Shown here: positions 25,041 to 33,123 of the stretch, one piece after another | Layout of the letters: every line of letters starts with the position of its first letter | Numbering within the stretch: the stretch's first letter is position 1 | Assembly: GCA_965243175.1 (NCBI GenBank) | Contig: OZ251532.1 | Location: 4,464,001 to 4,528,000, forward strand | Direction: 5' to 3' | DNA: 64,000 bases | Source of the DNA: VXYL01 sp965243175 | GTDB lineage: Bacteria; Pseudomonadota; Gammaproteobacteria; Pseudomonadales; Azotimanducaceae | Made by a program: the position numbers and the translations under genes | The notes under the pieces: model-generated | Seen by the model: only the letters and a program-made list of their open reading frames with translations | Database searches by the model: none | What the model was told of the DNA's origin: nothing

Positions 25041-26099
25041 CTACGCCACGCGGCGAAGCCGCGGCTTCGCCGACGCCTGCTCCGCCAACACCTGCCGCGC
25101 CATCGCGTCCGCCACGACGCTCTCCGGTTCGCCGCTCGCCGCGGACTCGTCGAAGACGCGCGCCAAGCGGGTGCCGATGCCCAACACGGCCTGTTCGAAG
25201 CCGGGGCGGCCCAGATATTCCAGCCCAGCGCTGATCACGCCGCCGGCGTTGATCACGTAGTCCGGCGCGTAGAGGATGCCGCGCCGCTTGAGGATCGCCG
25301 GGACGTCGTCGGTTGCGATCTGGTTGTTGGCGGAACCGGCGACGGCGCGCGCTGGCATCGTCTCCGCCAAGGTCGCGGTCACGGCGCCGCCCAACGCGCA
25401 AGGGGCCACGATGTCCGCATCCGCCGCCAAGACCGCATGGACCGGCAGCGCCACAGCGTCGAAGCGCTGTTCCGCGACTTGCACTTTCGCGGCGTCGATG
25501 TCCGCCACGATCAGCTTTGCGCCAGCGCGATGCAGCCGTTCGCAGAGCGCCATGCCGACGTTGCCGAGCCCTTGCACCGCCACGCGCACGCCTTGCAGGC
25601 CGTCGAATCCCAGGCGCTCGGCGACCACGCGAATGCCGGCCAGCACGCCCTGCGCGGTCTTCGGGCCGGGATTGCCGCCGATGCCGCGGCGGCCGATGCC
25701 CGTGACGTGGCGCGTCGTCCTGGCCATGTGGCGAAGGTCCGCTACGCGCATGCCCACGTCCTCGGCGGCCACGTACTCGCCCCCGAGTTCCTCGACGCAG
25801 CGACCGAACTGCGCCAGCGCCGCTTCGGTGATGGGGCGCGAGCCCGTGGCGCCTTGGCGCTCCGCCAGGATGACGCTCTTGCCGCCGCCGAACGGCAAGC
25901 CAGCCAGGGCGTTCTTGAAGGTCATGCCGCGGGCAAGCGCGAGCACGTCCGCGATGGCGGTTTGCTGATCGGGATAGACCCAGCGCCGGACGCCGCCCAA
26001 GGCCGGCCCAAGCGTGACGTCGTGGATGGCGATGACCGCGCGCAGCCCGGTCGCGGGGTCGTTGCGGATCACGACGCGGTGGAAATCCTCGCATTGCAT
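25041..26099 (-). CDS. Leucine/valine-type NAD-dependent amino-acid dehydrogenase
   Basis: This 352-residue member of the Glu/Leu/Phe/Val dehydrogenase family deaminates a branched or aromatic amino acid to its 2-oxo acid. The substrate-binding and catalytic lysines are Lys62 and Lys74 in FKNALAGLPFGGGKSV, spaced 12 apart as in leucine dehydrogenase. The dinucleotide-binding loop VQGLGNVG is at 175-182. The length fits the short leucine/valine group rather than hexameric glutamate dehydrogenase. The start at 26099 follows GAGGGAG; an upstream in-frame ATG adds a poor 57-residue extension. The 26100-26414 gap to the next gene contains no gene or RNA that I recognise. Confidence 0.85.
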   Translation of the reverse strand: MQCEDFHRVVIRNDPATGLRAVIAIHDVTLGPALGGVRRWVYPDQQTAIADVLALARGMTFKNALAGLPFGGGKSVILAERQGATGSRPITEAALAQFGRCVEELGGEYVAAEDVGMRVADLRHMARTTRHVTGIGRRGIGGNPGPKTAQGVLAGIRVVAERLGFDGLQGVRVAVQGLGNVGMALCERLHRAGAKLIVADIDAAKVQVAEQRFDAVALPVHAVLAADADIVAPCALGGAVTATLAETMPARAVAGSANNQIATDDVPAILKRRGILYAPDYVINAGGVISAGLEYLGRPGFEQAVLGIGTRLARVFDESAASGEPESVVADAMARQVLAEQASAKPRLRRVA

Positions 26100-26414
26100 G
26101 GCGTGTGTGCTCCCTCGGAGAAGGTTGGTGGTAGGAATCAGTGGACAGTCGCACCCTATTCGCCTCGGCGAGTGATTTCCTTGCGAAGTTTGCGCGATGT
26201 GGCTGAATAGGGAAACGTATTGCCTAATCCGAGGCGGAGATGGAGTACATGATTGCGTTCCTGCGTCCACTGGCAGGATGAAGCTGTTTCTCGAGGCGCA
26301 GCAGTTCGCCGTGACTCGATTCGGGAACGTGCGGCCGGGCCGACGCCAGCGTGGGAAGCGCGCTGCGGGCGACCAGCGGCAACGAGGCGTTCGCCCCGTT
26401 GCCGCAGCCGTGGT

Positions 26415-26789
26415 TCAGCCAGCGGTCATGCAGAAGAAGTTGAGCTTGTGGCCGTCCATGTCGCGGAAGTAGCCGCCGTAGAAGCCGGCGCCGCGCGGCC
26501 CGGGGTCGCCTTCGTTGGCGGCGCCGAGTTCCAGCGCCTTGGCGTGCAGCTTGTCCACCTGCTCCGAGGTTTCCACCACGAGCGCCACCATCACGCCGTT
26601 GCCGACGGTGGCGGGGTTGCCGTCGTAGGGCTTGATGACCGCCACCATGGGCCGGTCCATGCCGGTTCCCCAGCCGACCAGGTTGTCCATGTCGAGCAGG
26701 CGGGTGGCGCCGACTTCCGCGAACAGCGCGTCGTAGAAAGCCGCCGCCTTGGCGATGTCGTTGGTGCCGAGAGTCGTGTAGCCGATCAT
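26415..26789 (-). CDS. VOC-superfamily (glyoxalase-fold) protein
   Basis: This 124-residue single-domain VOC protein opens MIGYTTLGTNDIAKAAAFYD, the classic beta-alpha start with the conserved FYD. It closes with YFRDMDGHKLNFFCM, where the conserved D..G.KLNF strand sits. VOC proteins bind a metal and act on small electrophiles or diol/dioxygenase substrates; no specific reaction can be read. AAGAGGA lies before the ATG. It is 40 bases downstream of the LLM oxidoreductase on the same strand, so the two are probably cotranscribed. Confidence 0.82.
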   Translation of the reverse strand: MIGYTTLGTNDIAKAAAFYDALFAEVGATRLLDMDNLVGWGTGMDRPMVAVIKPYDGNPATVGNGVMVALVVETSEQVDKLHAKALELGAANEGDPGPRGAGFYGGYFRDMDGHKLNFFCMTAG

Positions 26790-26829
26790 CCGTTCGTCCT
26801 CTTGTGTTCGGTGGTTGGAGAGACGCGCC

Positions 26830-27753
26830 TCAGCCTTCGCCGGCGAGGTTCTGGAGCAATGCCGTGGTGCGCGCGAAGGAGCCGCGGCTGTCGTCGCCGG
26901 CCGGGTAGATGCTGGCGATCACTTCCGTTGCCCCGGCGTCGAAGTACGCTTGCAGTTCCGCCGTCACTTCCGCTTCGTCGCCGACCACCGCGATCTCGCC
27001 GGCCTGGTCGAAGCCTTCCGCATCCAGCTGGCGGCGATAGTTGGGAAGCTGGCCGTAGCCTTGGAAGATCTGCACGGCGCGGGCCGTTGCCTGGGCCTTG
27101 TCGTCGTGGACGCAGACCGGCAGGCCGACCACCACCCGAGGCGACGGGCGGCCAGCGTCCGCCGCGGCCTCGGCGATGCGCGGCGCGGTGCTCGAACGAA
27201 TGGTGTTCTTGCCGACCATCCACGTCACGGTGCCGTCCGCCACTTCGCCAGCGGCCTTCAGCATGAGCGGCGCCAGCGCCGAGACCACCACCGCGAAGGG
27301 CGCCGCGTCCGGACACGCGAAGCCGGTGCGGACGTTGAACATGCGGCCTTGGAAATCCACCCGCCCTTCGCTGCCGAGCGCCTTCAGGATCGACACGTAC
27401 TCGCGCATGTGCAGGGCCGGCTTCTCGTAGGCGAGGCCAAGCGCCTCGATGCCGGGCGCGTGGGAAGGGCCGACGCCGAGCACCAGGCGACCGCCGCAGA
27501 GCGCGTTGGTGGTGGCCGCCTGCTGCGCCAAGGCGCTCGGATGGCGCGGATAGCTCGGCACCACCGCGGTGCCCAGTTCGATGCGGCTGGTCTCGCGCCC
27601 GGCCAGCGCCAACATGGTGAGCGCATCGAACGTCCCGACCTGCGGCGTCCAGTAGCTGGCGAAGCCCTGCTCTTCGCGCTGCGCGATCTCGTCCACCAAG
27701 CTCGCCAGCGGCTGCCCCCGCCGCACGTTGCCACCGTAGATGCCGATCCTCAT
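26830..27753 (-). CDS. LLM-class (luciferase-like) flavin/F420 oxidoreductase
   Basis: This 307-residue TIM-barrel protein of the bacterial luciferase-like family begins MRIGIYGGN. RIELGTAVVPSYPRHP near residue 57 is the usual family block, and GRLVLGVGPSHAPGIEALG near 88 is the flavin/F420-binding region. Such enzymes oxidise or reduce substrates with FMNH2 or F420; the SHAPGIE form is common in the F420-type branch, but cofactor choice is inference. AAGGGAGA precedes the ATG. It is divergently oriented from the Sel1-like gene, with 178 bases between the two start codons that must hold both promoters. Confidence 0.85.
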   Translation of the reverse strand: MRIGIYGGNVRRGQPLASLVDEIAQREEQGFASYWTPQVGTFDALTMLALAGRETSRIELGTAVVPSYPRHPSALAQQAATTNALCGGRLVLGVGPSHAPGIEALGLAYEKPALHMREYVSILKALGSEGRVDFQGRMFNVRTGFACPDAAPFAVVVSALAPLMLKAAGEVADGTVTWMVGKNTIRSSTAPRIAEAAADAGRPSPRVVVGLPVCVHDDKAQATARAVQIFQGYGQLPNYRRQLDAEGFDQAGEIAVVGDEAEVTAELQAYFDAGATEVIASIYPAGDDSRGSFARTTALLQNLAGEG

Positions 27754-27931
27754 GAGTTCTCCCTTGCTGCACGCATACCGGACAAGCGCTCGCGCTTCGG
27801 CGCCGCGACTCCCCCGAACTTTGCGCGGAGCTTAGCAGGTACGAGAGCCGATGCGGCTCCCCAAAGTGGCAACGCGGCCTAGCCTCGGCTACGATGCGCG
27901 AGTCGGGTGGATCGAGCAACGGAGGTCGCCC

Positions 27932-28471
27932 ATGCGCCGCTCGCGCACTCTGAAAGCCGCGCTGCTGCTTGGACTGGCCGCTTGGTGGTTGCCCACCTTG
28001 GCCGCGGACGGCGACCGCGTGTCGCAGCAAGAGATTGAAGACACCTATCGCGCCAAGAAGCAGGGCGAACATCTGTACCGCGCCGGCAAGCATCAGGAAG
28101 CCGTTCCGTACCTGGAGTTCGCGGCCCAACGCGGGTTCAAGCAGGCGCAGGCGCAGCTCGGCTCGATCTACGTCAACGGACTGGGCGAGGTGGAAAAAGA
28201 CTTGGTTCAAGGCATCGGCTGGCTTGGCGTGGCGGCTTCCGGAACCACCGACGTGGAGATCAAGAAGCTGTTCGAGGACGTGTGGACCACCATCCCGGAG
28301 GCTCACCATGCGGCCTTGGAGGGCGTCATCGAACAGTTCAAGACCATGTACGATGGCCGCCTAACGCGGGTCTCCTGCGAACTCGACCAGCGTCTCGGCA
28401 CGAATACGCGCCTGCTGCGCTGCAAGTTCCAGGACGAAGGCCAGTATCCGCAACTGGACATCGACATCTGA
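27932..28471 (+). CDS. Exported Sel1/TPR-like protein, paralogue A
   Basis: This 179-residue protein starts at ATG 27932 behind CGGAGG. MRRSRTLKAALLLGLAAWW followed by TLAADG is a clear signal peptide. Two Sel1-type helical repeats follow: AVPYLEFAAQRGFKQAQAQL and LVQGIGWLGVAASG. The C-terminus contains VSCELDQ and LLRCKF, two cysteines 14 residues apart. The same plan, WLGVAASG plus a C-x14-C pair, occurs in the protein at 40319-41032. Probably a periplasmic scaffolding protein; partner unknown. Confidence 0.7.
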   Translation: MRRSRTLKAALLLGLAAWWLPTLAADGDRVSQQEIEDTYRAKKQGEHLYRAGKHQEAVPYLEFAAQRGFKQAQAQLGSIYVNGLGEVEKDLVQGIGWLGVAASGTTDVEIKKLFEDVWTTIPEAHHAALEGVIEQFKTMYDGRLTRVSCELDQRLGTNTRLLRCKFQDEGQYPQLDIDI

Positions 28472-28536
28472 GGCCGCTTGAGCGGTTCTCCGCAGCCGTT
28501 TGCGGCACCGGGCGAATGGACGCCCCGGCTGCGCCT

Positions 28537-28965
28537 CTATTGCCGACGCAGCGTGTAGTCGGCGCCCCACTGGTTCTGCACGGATCCGCCCGAACCGCCC
28601 GAAGTCATCGAGGTGCCGAAGGGCGACCTCATATGGACCGTTCTCGGAGACCGCCACTCCAGCTTGACGCGGCCGGCGCTCGCGGTCTTGTCGCCGGTGA
28701 CGGACAGCGTCCCCTTCAACGCCTTCACCTTGTATTCCGCCAGCGGCTGCCTGATCTCGTAGGATAGGTCCGGACGGACGTGCATGTACACCTCCGCGCC
28801 GCCGCTGATGGTGGTGGAGTAGGTGCCCGCGAAGAGCTGCCGATGCTCGTCGGTCGCCGGAATGCCCGCCGGCGGGGCTGCTTGGCAGGCGATCAGGGCG
28901 ATGCCCGCCACCAACGCTGCCGTTGCGGCGCGCATCCCGCGCCGATACTTGAACAAGCCCTGCAT
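28537..28965 (-). CDS. Small lipoprotein of unknown function
   Basis: This 142-residue protein has the start set at ATG 28965 because GAGGGGAAGG lies just upstream. A positively charged n-region (KYRRGMR), a hydrophobic stretch and the lipobox LIAC (Cys27) mark a lipoprotein. The mature part has beta-rich pieces (TYSTTISGGAEVYMHV, LSVTGDKTASAGRVKLEW) and no recognised domain. It is the last gene of the minus-strand cluster that starts with the TonB-dependent receptor and is convergent with Sel1-like paralogue A. Confidence 0.6.
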   Translation of the reverse strand: MQGLFKYRRGMRAATAALVAGIALIACQAAPPAGIPATDEHRQLFAGTYSTTISGGAEVYMHVRPDLSYEIRQPLAEYKVKALKGTLSVTGDKTASAGRVKLEWRSPRTVHMRSPFGTSMTSGGSGGSVQNQWGADYTLRRQ

Positions 28966-29021
28966 CGCAGCCTTCCCCTCGGTTTCGTTGGCTTCGAGCA
29001 TCAGCGAAGCGACCAGGCAAG

Positions 29022-30695
29022 TCAACCGTCCACGGCGGCTCGCGACTCGCCCTCGCCTTTGCGCAGCGTCGTCGTGCGTCCGGCGGCGAAATCGCCGAAG
29101 TGTTCGAGGTCGTTCGCTCCCGGCCAACGGACGGCCACGTCGACGGCGTTCGTCTCCGCGCCTAGACCGAGGTGTACTCCCGGGTCGCTGTAGGAGAGGT
29201 AGCTGCCGTCCGGTCGAACGTGGCCCACCACCCGCGCGTCGCCAACGGTGGCGAAGACCGCTGCGCCGTAGGCATCCCGTCCGCTGGCCAGCACGGCGCG
29301 AAGCCGCAGCCAGTTGCCGCGATTGCGGATGCGGTTCATCAGCAGGTGCGGCGGCGCGTCGCGGTTGACGATCAGCAAGTCGATGCCGCCGTCGCCGTCG
29401 ACATCGCCCGCGGCAAGGCCGCGACTGGTGGCCACTAGGGGCGCATCCACGCCGCCTTGGGGAAGGACTTCCTCGAAACGACCGTTCGCCAAGCCGCGCA
29501 GCAGCACGTTGGGCTCGTCGAAGACGTTGCCGGCGGTGGGCGACGGCGCGCTCACCTTGCCGTTGGCTTCGTAGAGGTCGAGCCAGCCGTCGTTGTCGAA
29601 ATCCGCCAGCACGACGCCGAAGCGCGTGTACCTGCCGGTCAGCGCCAAGCCCAGTTCCGCCGTCGCGTCGCGGAAGTGGGTGCCTTCGTTGCGGAAGAAC
29701 GAATCCGTCTGCCCTTCGAGGTTCACCACCATCACGTCCGTGTCGCCGTCGCGGTCGATGTCGCCGGCCGCAACGCCCATGCCCGCCTTGGCGATGCCGT
29801 GCTCGTCCACTGCGGTGCCGCGCAGCATGGCCTCGTTCTCGAAGCGCAGGTCGCCTCGGTTCATCCACAGCTGGTCGAGCATCATGTCGTTGGCGACGAA
29901 CAGGTCGGTCAAGCCGTTGCCGTCGAAATCGACGCCGACCAGGCCGAAGCCGTTGCCGAAGGCGCCGCCGACTCCGGACTCGGCGCTCACGTCCGTGAAG
30001 GTACCGTCGCCGTCGTTGCGATAGAGGCGGTCCGCGGTCGGGGCGTTGTAGTTCGCGGGCGGGCAGTAGGTGCGGGCGATGCCGACGTAGCATTTGATTT
30101 CGCCGGCGATGCTCCAGTTGATGTAGTTGACGACCACGAGGTCGAGGTCGCCGTCGTGGTCGAGATCCATGAAGCCGGCGCCCGTGCTCCAGCGCGGATC
30201 GCCCACGCCGGCCGCTTCGGTCACGTCCTCGAACTTGCCGCTGCCGTCGTTGCGAAGCAGCACGTTCGGGCCGACGTTGGTGACGTAGAGGTCCACGTCG
30301 CCGTCGTCGTCGAAATCCCCCGCCGCCACTCCCATCCCGTAGCCCGTATCCGCCGCGCCATTGCCTTCCGGCGCCGCCGCGAACGTGCCGTCGCCGCGAT
30401 TGAAGTAGAGGCGGTTGCCGACCGTGCCGGAACGGTCCGGGTGGCCAGGCGGATAGAGGCTGCCGGACTGCACGATGTAGGCGTCCAAGTCGCCGTCGCC
30501 GTCCAAGTCGGCGAGCGCGGCGCCGCTGCCGGTGATTTCCGGCAGCAGTGGGCGTTCGGCGAAGCCCGACTGGTGTCGATAGTCCAAGCCGCGCTGCGCG
30601 GCCTCTTCGGAGAACCAGGCGTCGCTTGGCGAACAGGCGCCGAGCAGCACGAGCGCTCCGAACAGGCTCGGGGCTGCAAACGCTCTCAAGTTCAC
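29022..30695 (-). CDS. FG-GAP / ASPIC-UnbV (CRTAC1-type) lipoprotein
   Basis: This 557-residue protein uses GTG at 30695 as the most likely start. The lipobox LLGAC (Cys21) follows a short hydrophobic signal. Many calcium-binding FG-GAP blades are visible (LADLDGDGDLDAYIV, GDFDDDGDVDLYVTN, FMDLDHDGDLDLVVVN), giving an integrin-like propeller. The C-terminus has the ASPIC/UnbV pattern: GNWLRLRAVLASGRDAYGAAV, then VRPDGSYLSYSDPGVHLGLG. Proteins of this kind are secreted or outer-membrane anchored and often encoded beside TPR proteins and TonB receptors, as here, with 11 bases to the TPR gene. The ligand is unknown. Confidence 0.85.
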   Translation of the reverse strand: MNLRAFAAPSLFGALVLLGACSPSDAWFSEEAAQRGLDYRHQSGFAERPLLPEITGSGAALADLDGDGDLDAYIVQSGSLYPPGHPDRSGTVGNRLYFNRGDGTFAAAPEGNGAADTGYGMGVAAGDFDDDGDVDLYVTNVGPNVLLRNDGSGKFEDVTEAAGVGDPRWSTGAGFMDLDHDGDLDLVVVNYINWSIAGEIKCYVGIARTYCPPANYNAPTADRLYRNDGDGTFTDVSAESGVGGAFGNGFGLVGVDFDGNGLTDLFVANDMMLDQLWMNRGDLRFENEAMLRGTAVDEHGIAKAGMGVAAGDIDRDGDTDVMVVNLEGQTDSFFRNEGTHFRDATAELGLALTGRYTRFGVVLADFDNDGWLDLYEANGKVSAPSPTAGNVFDEPNVLLRGLANGRFEEVLPQGGVDAPLVATSRGLAAGDVDGDGGIDLLIVNRDAPPHLLMNRIRNRGNWLRLRAVLASGRDAYGAAVFATVGDARVVGHVRPDGSYLSYSDPGVHLGLGAETNAVDVAVRWPGANDLEHFGDFAAGRTTTLRKGEGESRAAVDG

Positions 30696-30706
30696 GTCAG
30701 GGGAGC

Positions 30707-32158
30707 CTAGCCGCCGCTTGCTGCGGCCACGGCGCCCGAGTCGGCGGCCGACGCTTTCTCCAAGGCCGCCAGACGCACTCGCGCGCCGCGCAGGTCGGAA
30801 GGGTGGGTGTCCAACTGCTCGGCCCAGGCCAGCGCGGTTCGGGCTTCGTCGAAACGACGCGCTTCCGCCAGCGACCGCCCCAGATAGACGAACGCCATCG
30901 TGAAAGCCGGGTGAATCGCGGTGGCGCGCTCGAAACGCTCGATGGCTTCCGGCCAGCGCTCGCGCGCTCCCTCGATCATGCCCGCCGTGTGGAGGACGCG
31001 TTCCGGGTTCTCCACGCCGTACTCCAGCGCCTTGTCGAACGCATCCAGAGCGTCGTCGTAGCGCTCCTGGCGCATGAGGATCGTGCCCATCTGGCGGTAG
31101 GGCCACGCCTGCACGGGATTGACGGCGACGGATTCTTCGAGGTGGGCGAGAGCGGCGGCGTCCTCGCCTTGGTGGAAGCGGAGGCTGGCCGACACGTTGT
31201 GGAAGCGGTAGTAGTCCGGGTTCATTCGCAGGCCGCGTTCGACCAGTTCGTTGGCGCGTTCGATGTCGCCGTCGCGCCCCACCGCCATCGCCAAGTTGGC
31301 GAGCACCACTTCGTCCTCGGGGTAGGCTTCCAGCATCGGCGAGAGCACTTCGATCACTTCGCCGAAACGCCCGGCCTTGAGCAGCTGCTCGGCATGCACC
31401 AGCCGGCCGCCGTAGCTGGCGAGCAGATCCCACTTCTCCGCATGGCGCGGATCGCGCCATTGCAGGGGCGCTGGATTTCGCCCTCGCGCTGCGGCGATGC
31501 GTGCTTCGTCTTCGTTCCCCAGCGCCTGGTGCGCCCGCCCCAGCAAGCGGAAGGCGTGGGGATGGTTCGCCTTCTTGGCCAGCGGCCGCAGGAGGGCCAG
31601 CGCTTCTTCGGCTTTGGATTGACGCAGAAGGGTTTGCGCGATGCCGACCTCGGCGGTGGTCTCGGCGCCGAGTTCGCTGGCGCGCTCGAACGCGGCGATC
31701 GCATCGTCGAAACGGCCGAGGTCGCGCAGCCAGCTGCCGCGCCAGAGCCATGCCGGAGCATAGTCGCCGTCCACCGCGATGGCGGCGTCCAGCACTTCCA
31801 AGGCGGCTTGCGGATCGCCGAGTTCGGCGACCAGCAGGGCGCGGAAGTAGGTCCAGTTGAACGCCCTTGGATCCAGCGCCGCGGCTTGCCGATACGACTC
31901 GATCGCCGCTTCCTTGTAGTCGTTGATCTCGTAGGCCATGCCGAGGCGTCCGCGGGCGGCGCCCGATCTGGGCGATGTGCGCACGTCGGCCAAGAGCCGC
32001 TCGAACAACTTCGCCAAGTCCACGTCCGTGGGGTTGTAGGACACGACCACGGGGCCTTCGCTCGGGTCGAAGGTACTGTCGTCCGAGCAGGCCGAGAGCG
32101 CGCAGATCAAGGCAGCGGCGGCCAGCAGACCCACGCCGCCGCAGCGCCTGCAAGTCAC
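30707..32158 (-). CDS. TPR-repeat lipoprotein
   Basis: This 483-residue protein starts at GTG 32158 so that the short n-region TCRRCGG, a hydrophobic stretch and the lipobox LSAC form a proper lipoprotein signal. A TTG at 32230 is in frame but would overlap the upstream gene and displace the signal. About ten tetratricopeptide-like helices follow, for example AAIESYRQAAALDPRAF, DAIAAFERASELG, DALDAFDKALEYG and AIERFERATAIHPAF. TPR proteins act as protein-binding scaffolds. The ASPIC/UnbV lipoprotein immediately downstream is the natural partner to propose. Confidence 0.82.
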   Translation of the reverse strand: MTCRRCGGVGLLAAAALICALSACSDDSTFDPSEGPVVVSYNPTDVDLAKLFERLLADVRTSPRSGAARGRLGMAYEINDYKEAAIESYRQAAALDPRAFNWTYFRALLVAELGDPQAALEVLDAAIAVDGDYAPAWLWRGSWLRDLGRFDDAIAAFERASELGAETTAEVGIAQTLLRQSKAEEALALLRPLAKKANHPHAFRLLGRAHQALGNEDEARIAAARGRNPAPLQWRDPRHAEKWDLLASYGGRLVHAEQLLKAGRFGEVIEVLSPMLEAYPEDEVVLANLAMAVGRDGDIERANELVERGLRMNPDYYRFHNVSASLRFHQGEDAAALAHLEESVAVNPVQAWPYRQMGTILMRQERYDDALDAFDKALEYGVENPERVLHTAGMIEGARERWPEAIERFERATAIHPAFTMAFVYLGRSLAEARRFDEARTALAWAEQLDTHPSDLRGARVRLAALEKASAADSGAVAAASGG

Positions 32159-32207
32159 ATCGCGCGCACCGCCGCCGGGCGTCGCGTCCGGTCGAAGGGC
32201 CAAGAGG

Positions 32208-33107
32208 TCACTCGGCGTCGTCGCGGCCAATCATCAGACAGCGACGGCGGCTCTGCTTGCTCAACTCCACCCGTTCGCAGTAGATGCGCCTGGCCGTGAC
32301 CGCGCGCTGCGATGGGCCGAGCACGCGGTAGCGTTCGCCGAAGCCTTTGGAGATGCGCTGCACATCCACTTGATCGCCGAGCTTGAGCGCGCTCTCCGCC
32401 GCGACATCGCCCTCGAACAACAGTTGATCGTCCAACGCGATGAGCTGCTTGTCTCGAACCAGACGACGCAGCGCGGTGATCTCGGCGACGAAGCGTTTGG
32501 GGATGTCCAGCACTTTCCGCTCGACGGTGCGCTGCGAGATGGCGGGCTCGGCGGCTCGGTTCGGCGCCGGTGGTGTTGGCGCGGTCGTTGTCGGTCTCGC
32601 CGGCTGGGGCGGGATGGCTTCGTCGGCGACCACGGCTTCGCGCACGGGTTCCGGGCGCTCCGGCAGTCGGGACTCGTTGGGAGGAGCGACCGTCGTGGTT
32701 TCCAGTTCCCGCGTCGGTGGGGCGGGCGGAGGCGTAGGCGCGTCTGCGGCATCGGACTGGGTTTCGTCGACGTCTGCTTCCGCAACCAGCGCGGAGCGCA
32801 GGTCGGCCGCCAAACGCAGACACTCCCGCCGCTGCTCGGCATCGCGCAACCGGCGACAGCCTTCGGCCATCCAGCAGGCGGCTTGCTCGGCTTCCGCAAG
32901 GTTGGCGCAGTTCTCCGCTGCCTCGTCGGCAGCCACGGGGGAACAGAAGAACAGAAGCGCCGCGAACGGCACGGAAAGGAAAAAGGCTCGGCGCGGGCCG
33001 CAGCCCTGCCGAGCCTTAGCTGGCGGACGAAGGAGGTTCCGAGCGCTGCCGGATCCGTTCTCCTGGGAGATCGAATCCGACGCTGTCCCGTCGCGCTCCT
33101 TCGCCAC
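32208..33107 (-). CDS. Exported Pro/Thr-rich protein of unknown function
   Basis: This 299-residue protein starts at GTG 33107; its TAGGAGG ribosome site overlaps the stop of the receptor gene. A hydrophobic signal FFLSVPFAALLFFCSPVA lies near residues 42-59. A Cys-containing helical segment follows (CWMAEGCRRLRD, ECLRLA), then a long Pro/Thr-rich linker, then a C-terminal domain ending RIYCERVELSKQSRRRCLM. The Cys pair there recalls those at the ends of the Sel1-like paralogues. No known family is recognised. Its placement 16 bases after a TonB-dependent receptor suggests a periplasmic accessory. Confidence 0.55.
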   Translation of the reverse strand: MAKERDGTASDSISQENGSGSARNLLRPPAKARQGCGPRRAFFLSVPFAALLFFCSPVAADEAAENCANLAEAEQAACWMAEGCRRLRDAEQRRECLRLAADLRSALVAEADVDETQSDAADAPTPPPAPPTRELETTTVAPPNESRLPERPEPVREAVVADEAIPPQPARPTTTAPTPPAPNRAAEPAISQRTVERKVLDIPKRFVAEITALRRLVRDKQLIALDDQLLFEGDVAAESALKLGDQVDVQRISKGFGERYRVLGPSQRAVTARRIYCERVELSKQSRRRCLMIGRDDAE

Positions 33108-33123
33108 TTGGCTTGCGCGCCTC

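Noticed and set aside
26100..26414. Possible gene or riboswitch upstream of the amino-acid dehydrogenase
   Set aside because: Only short frames without ribosome sites. I could not find a conserved aptamer-like core.
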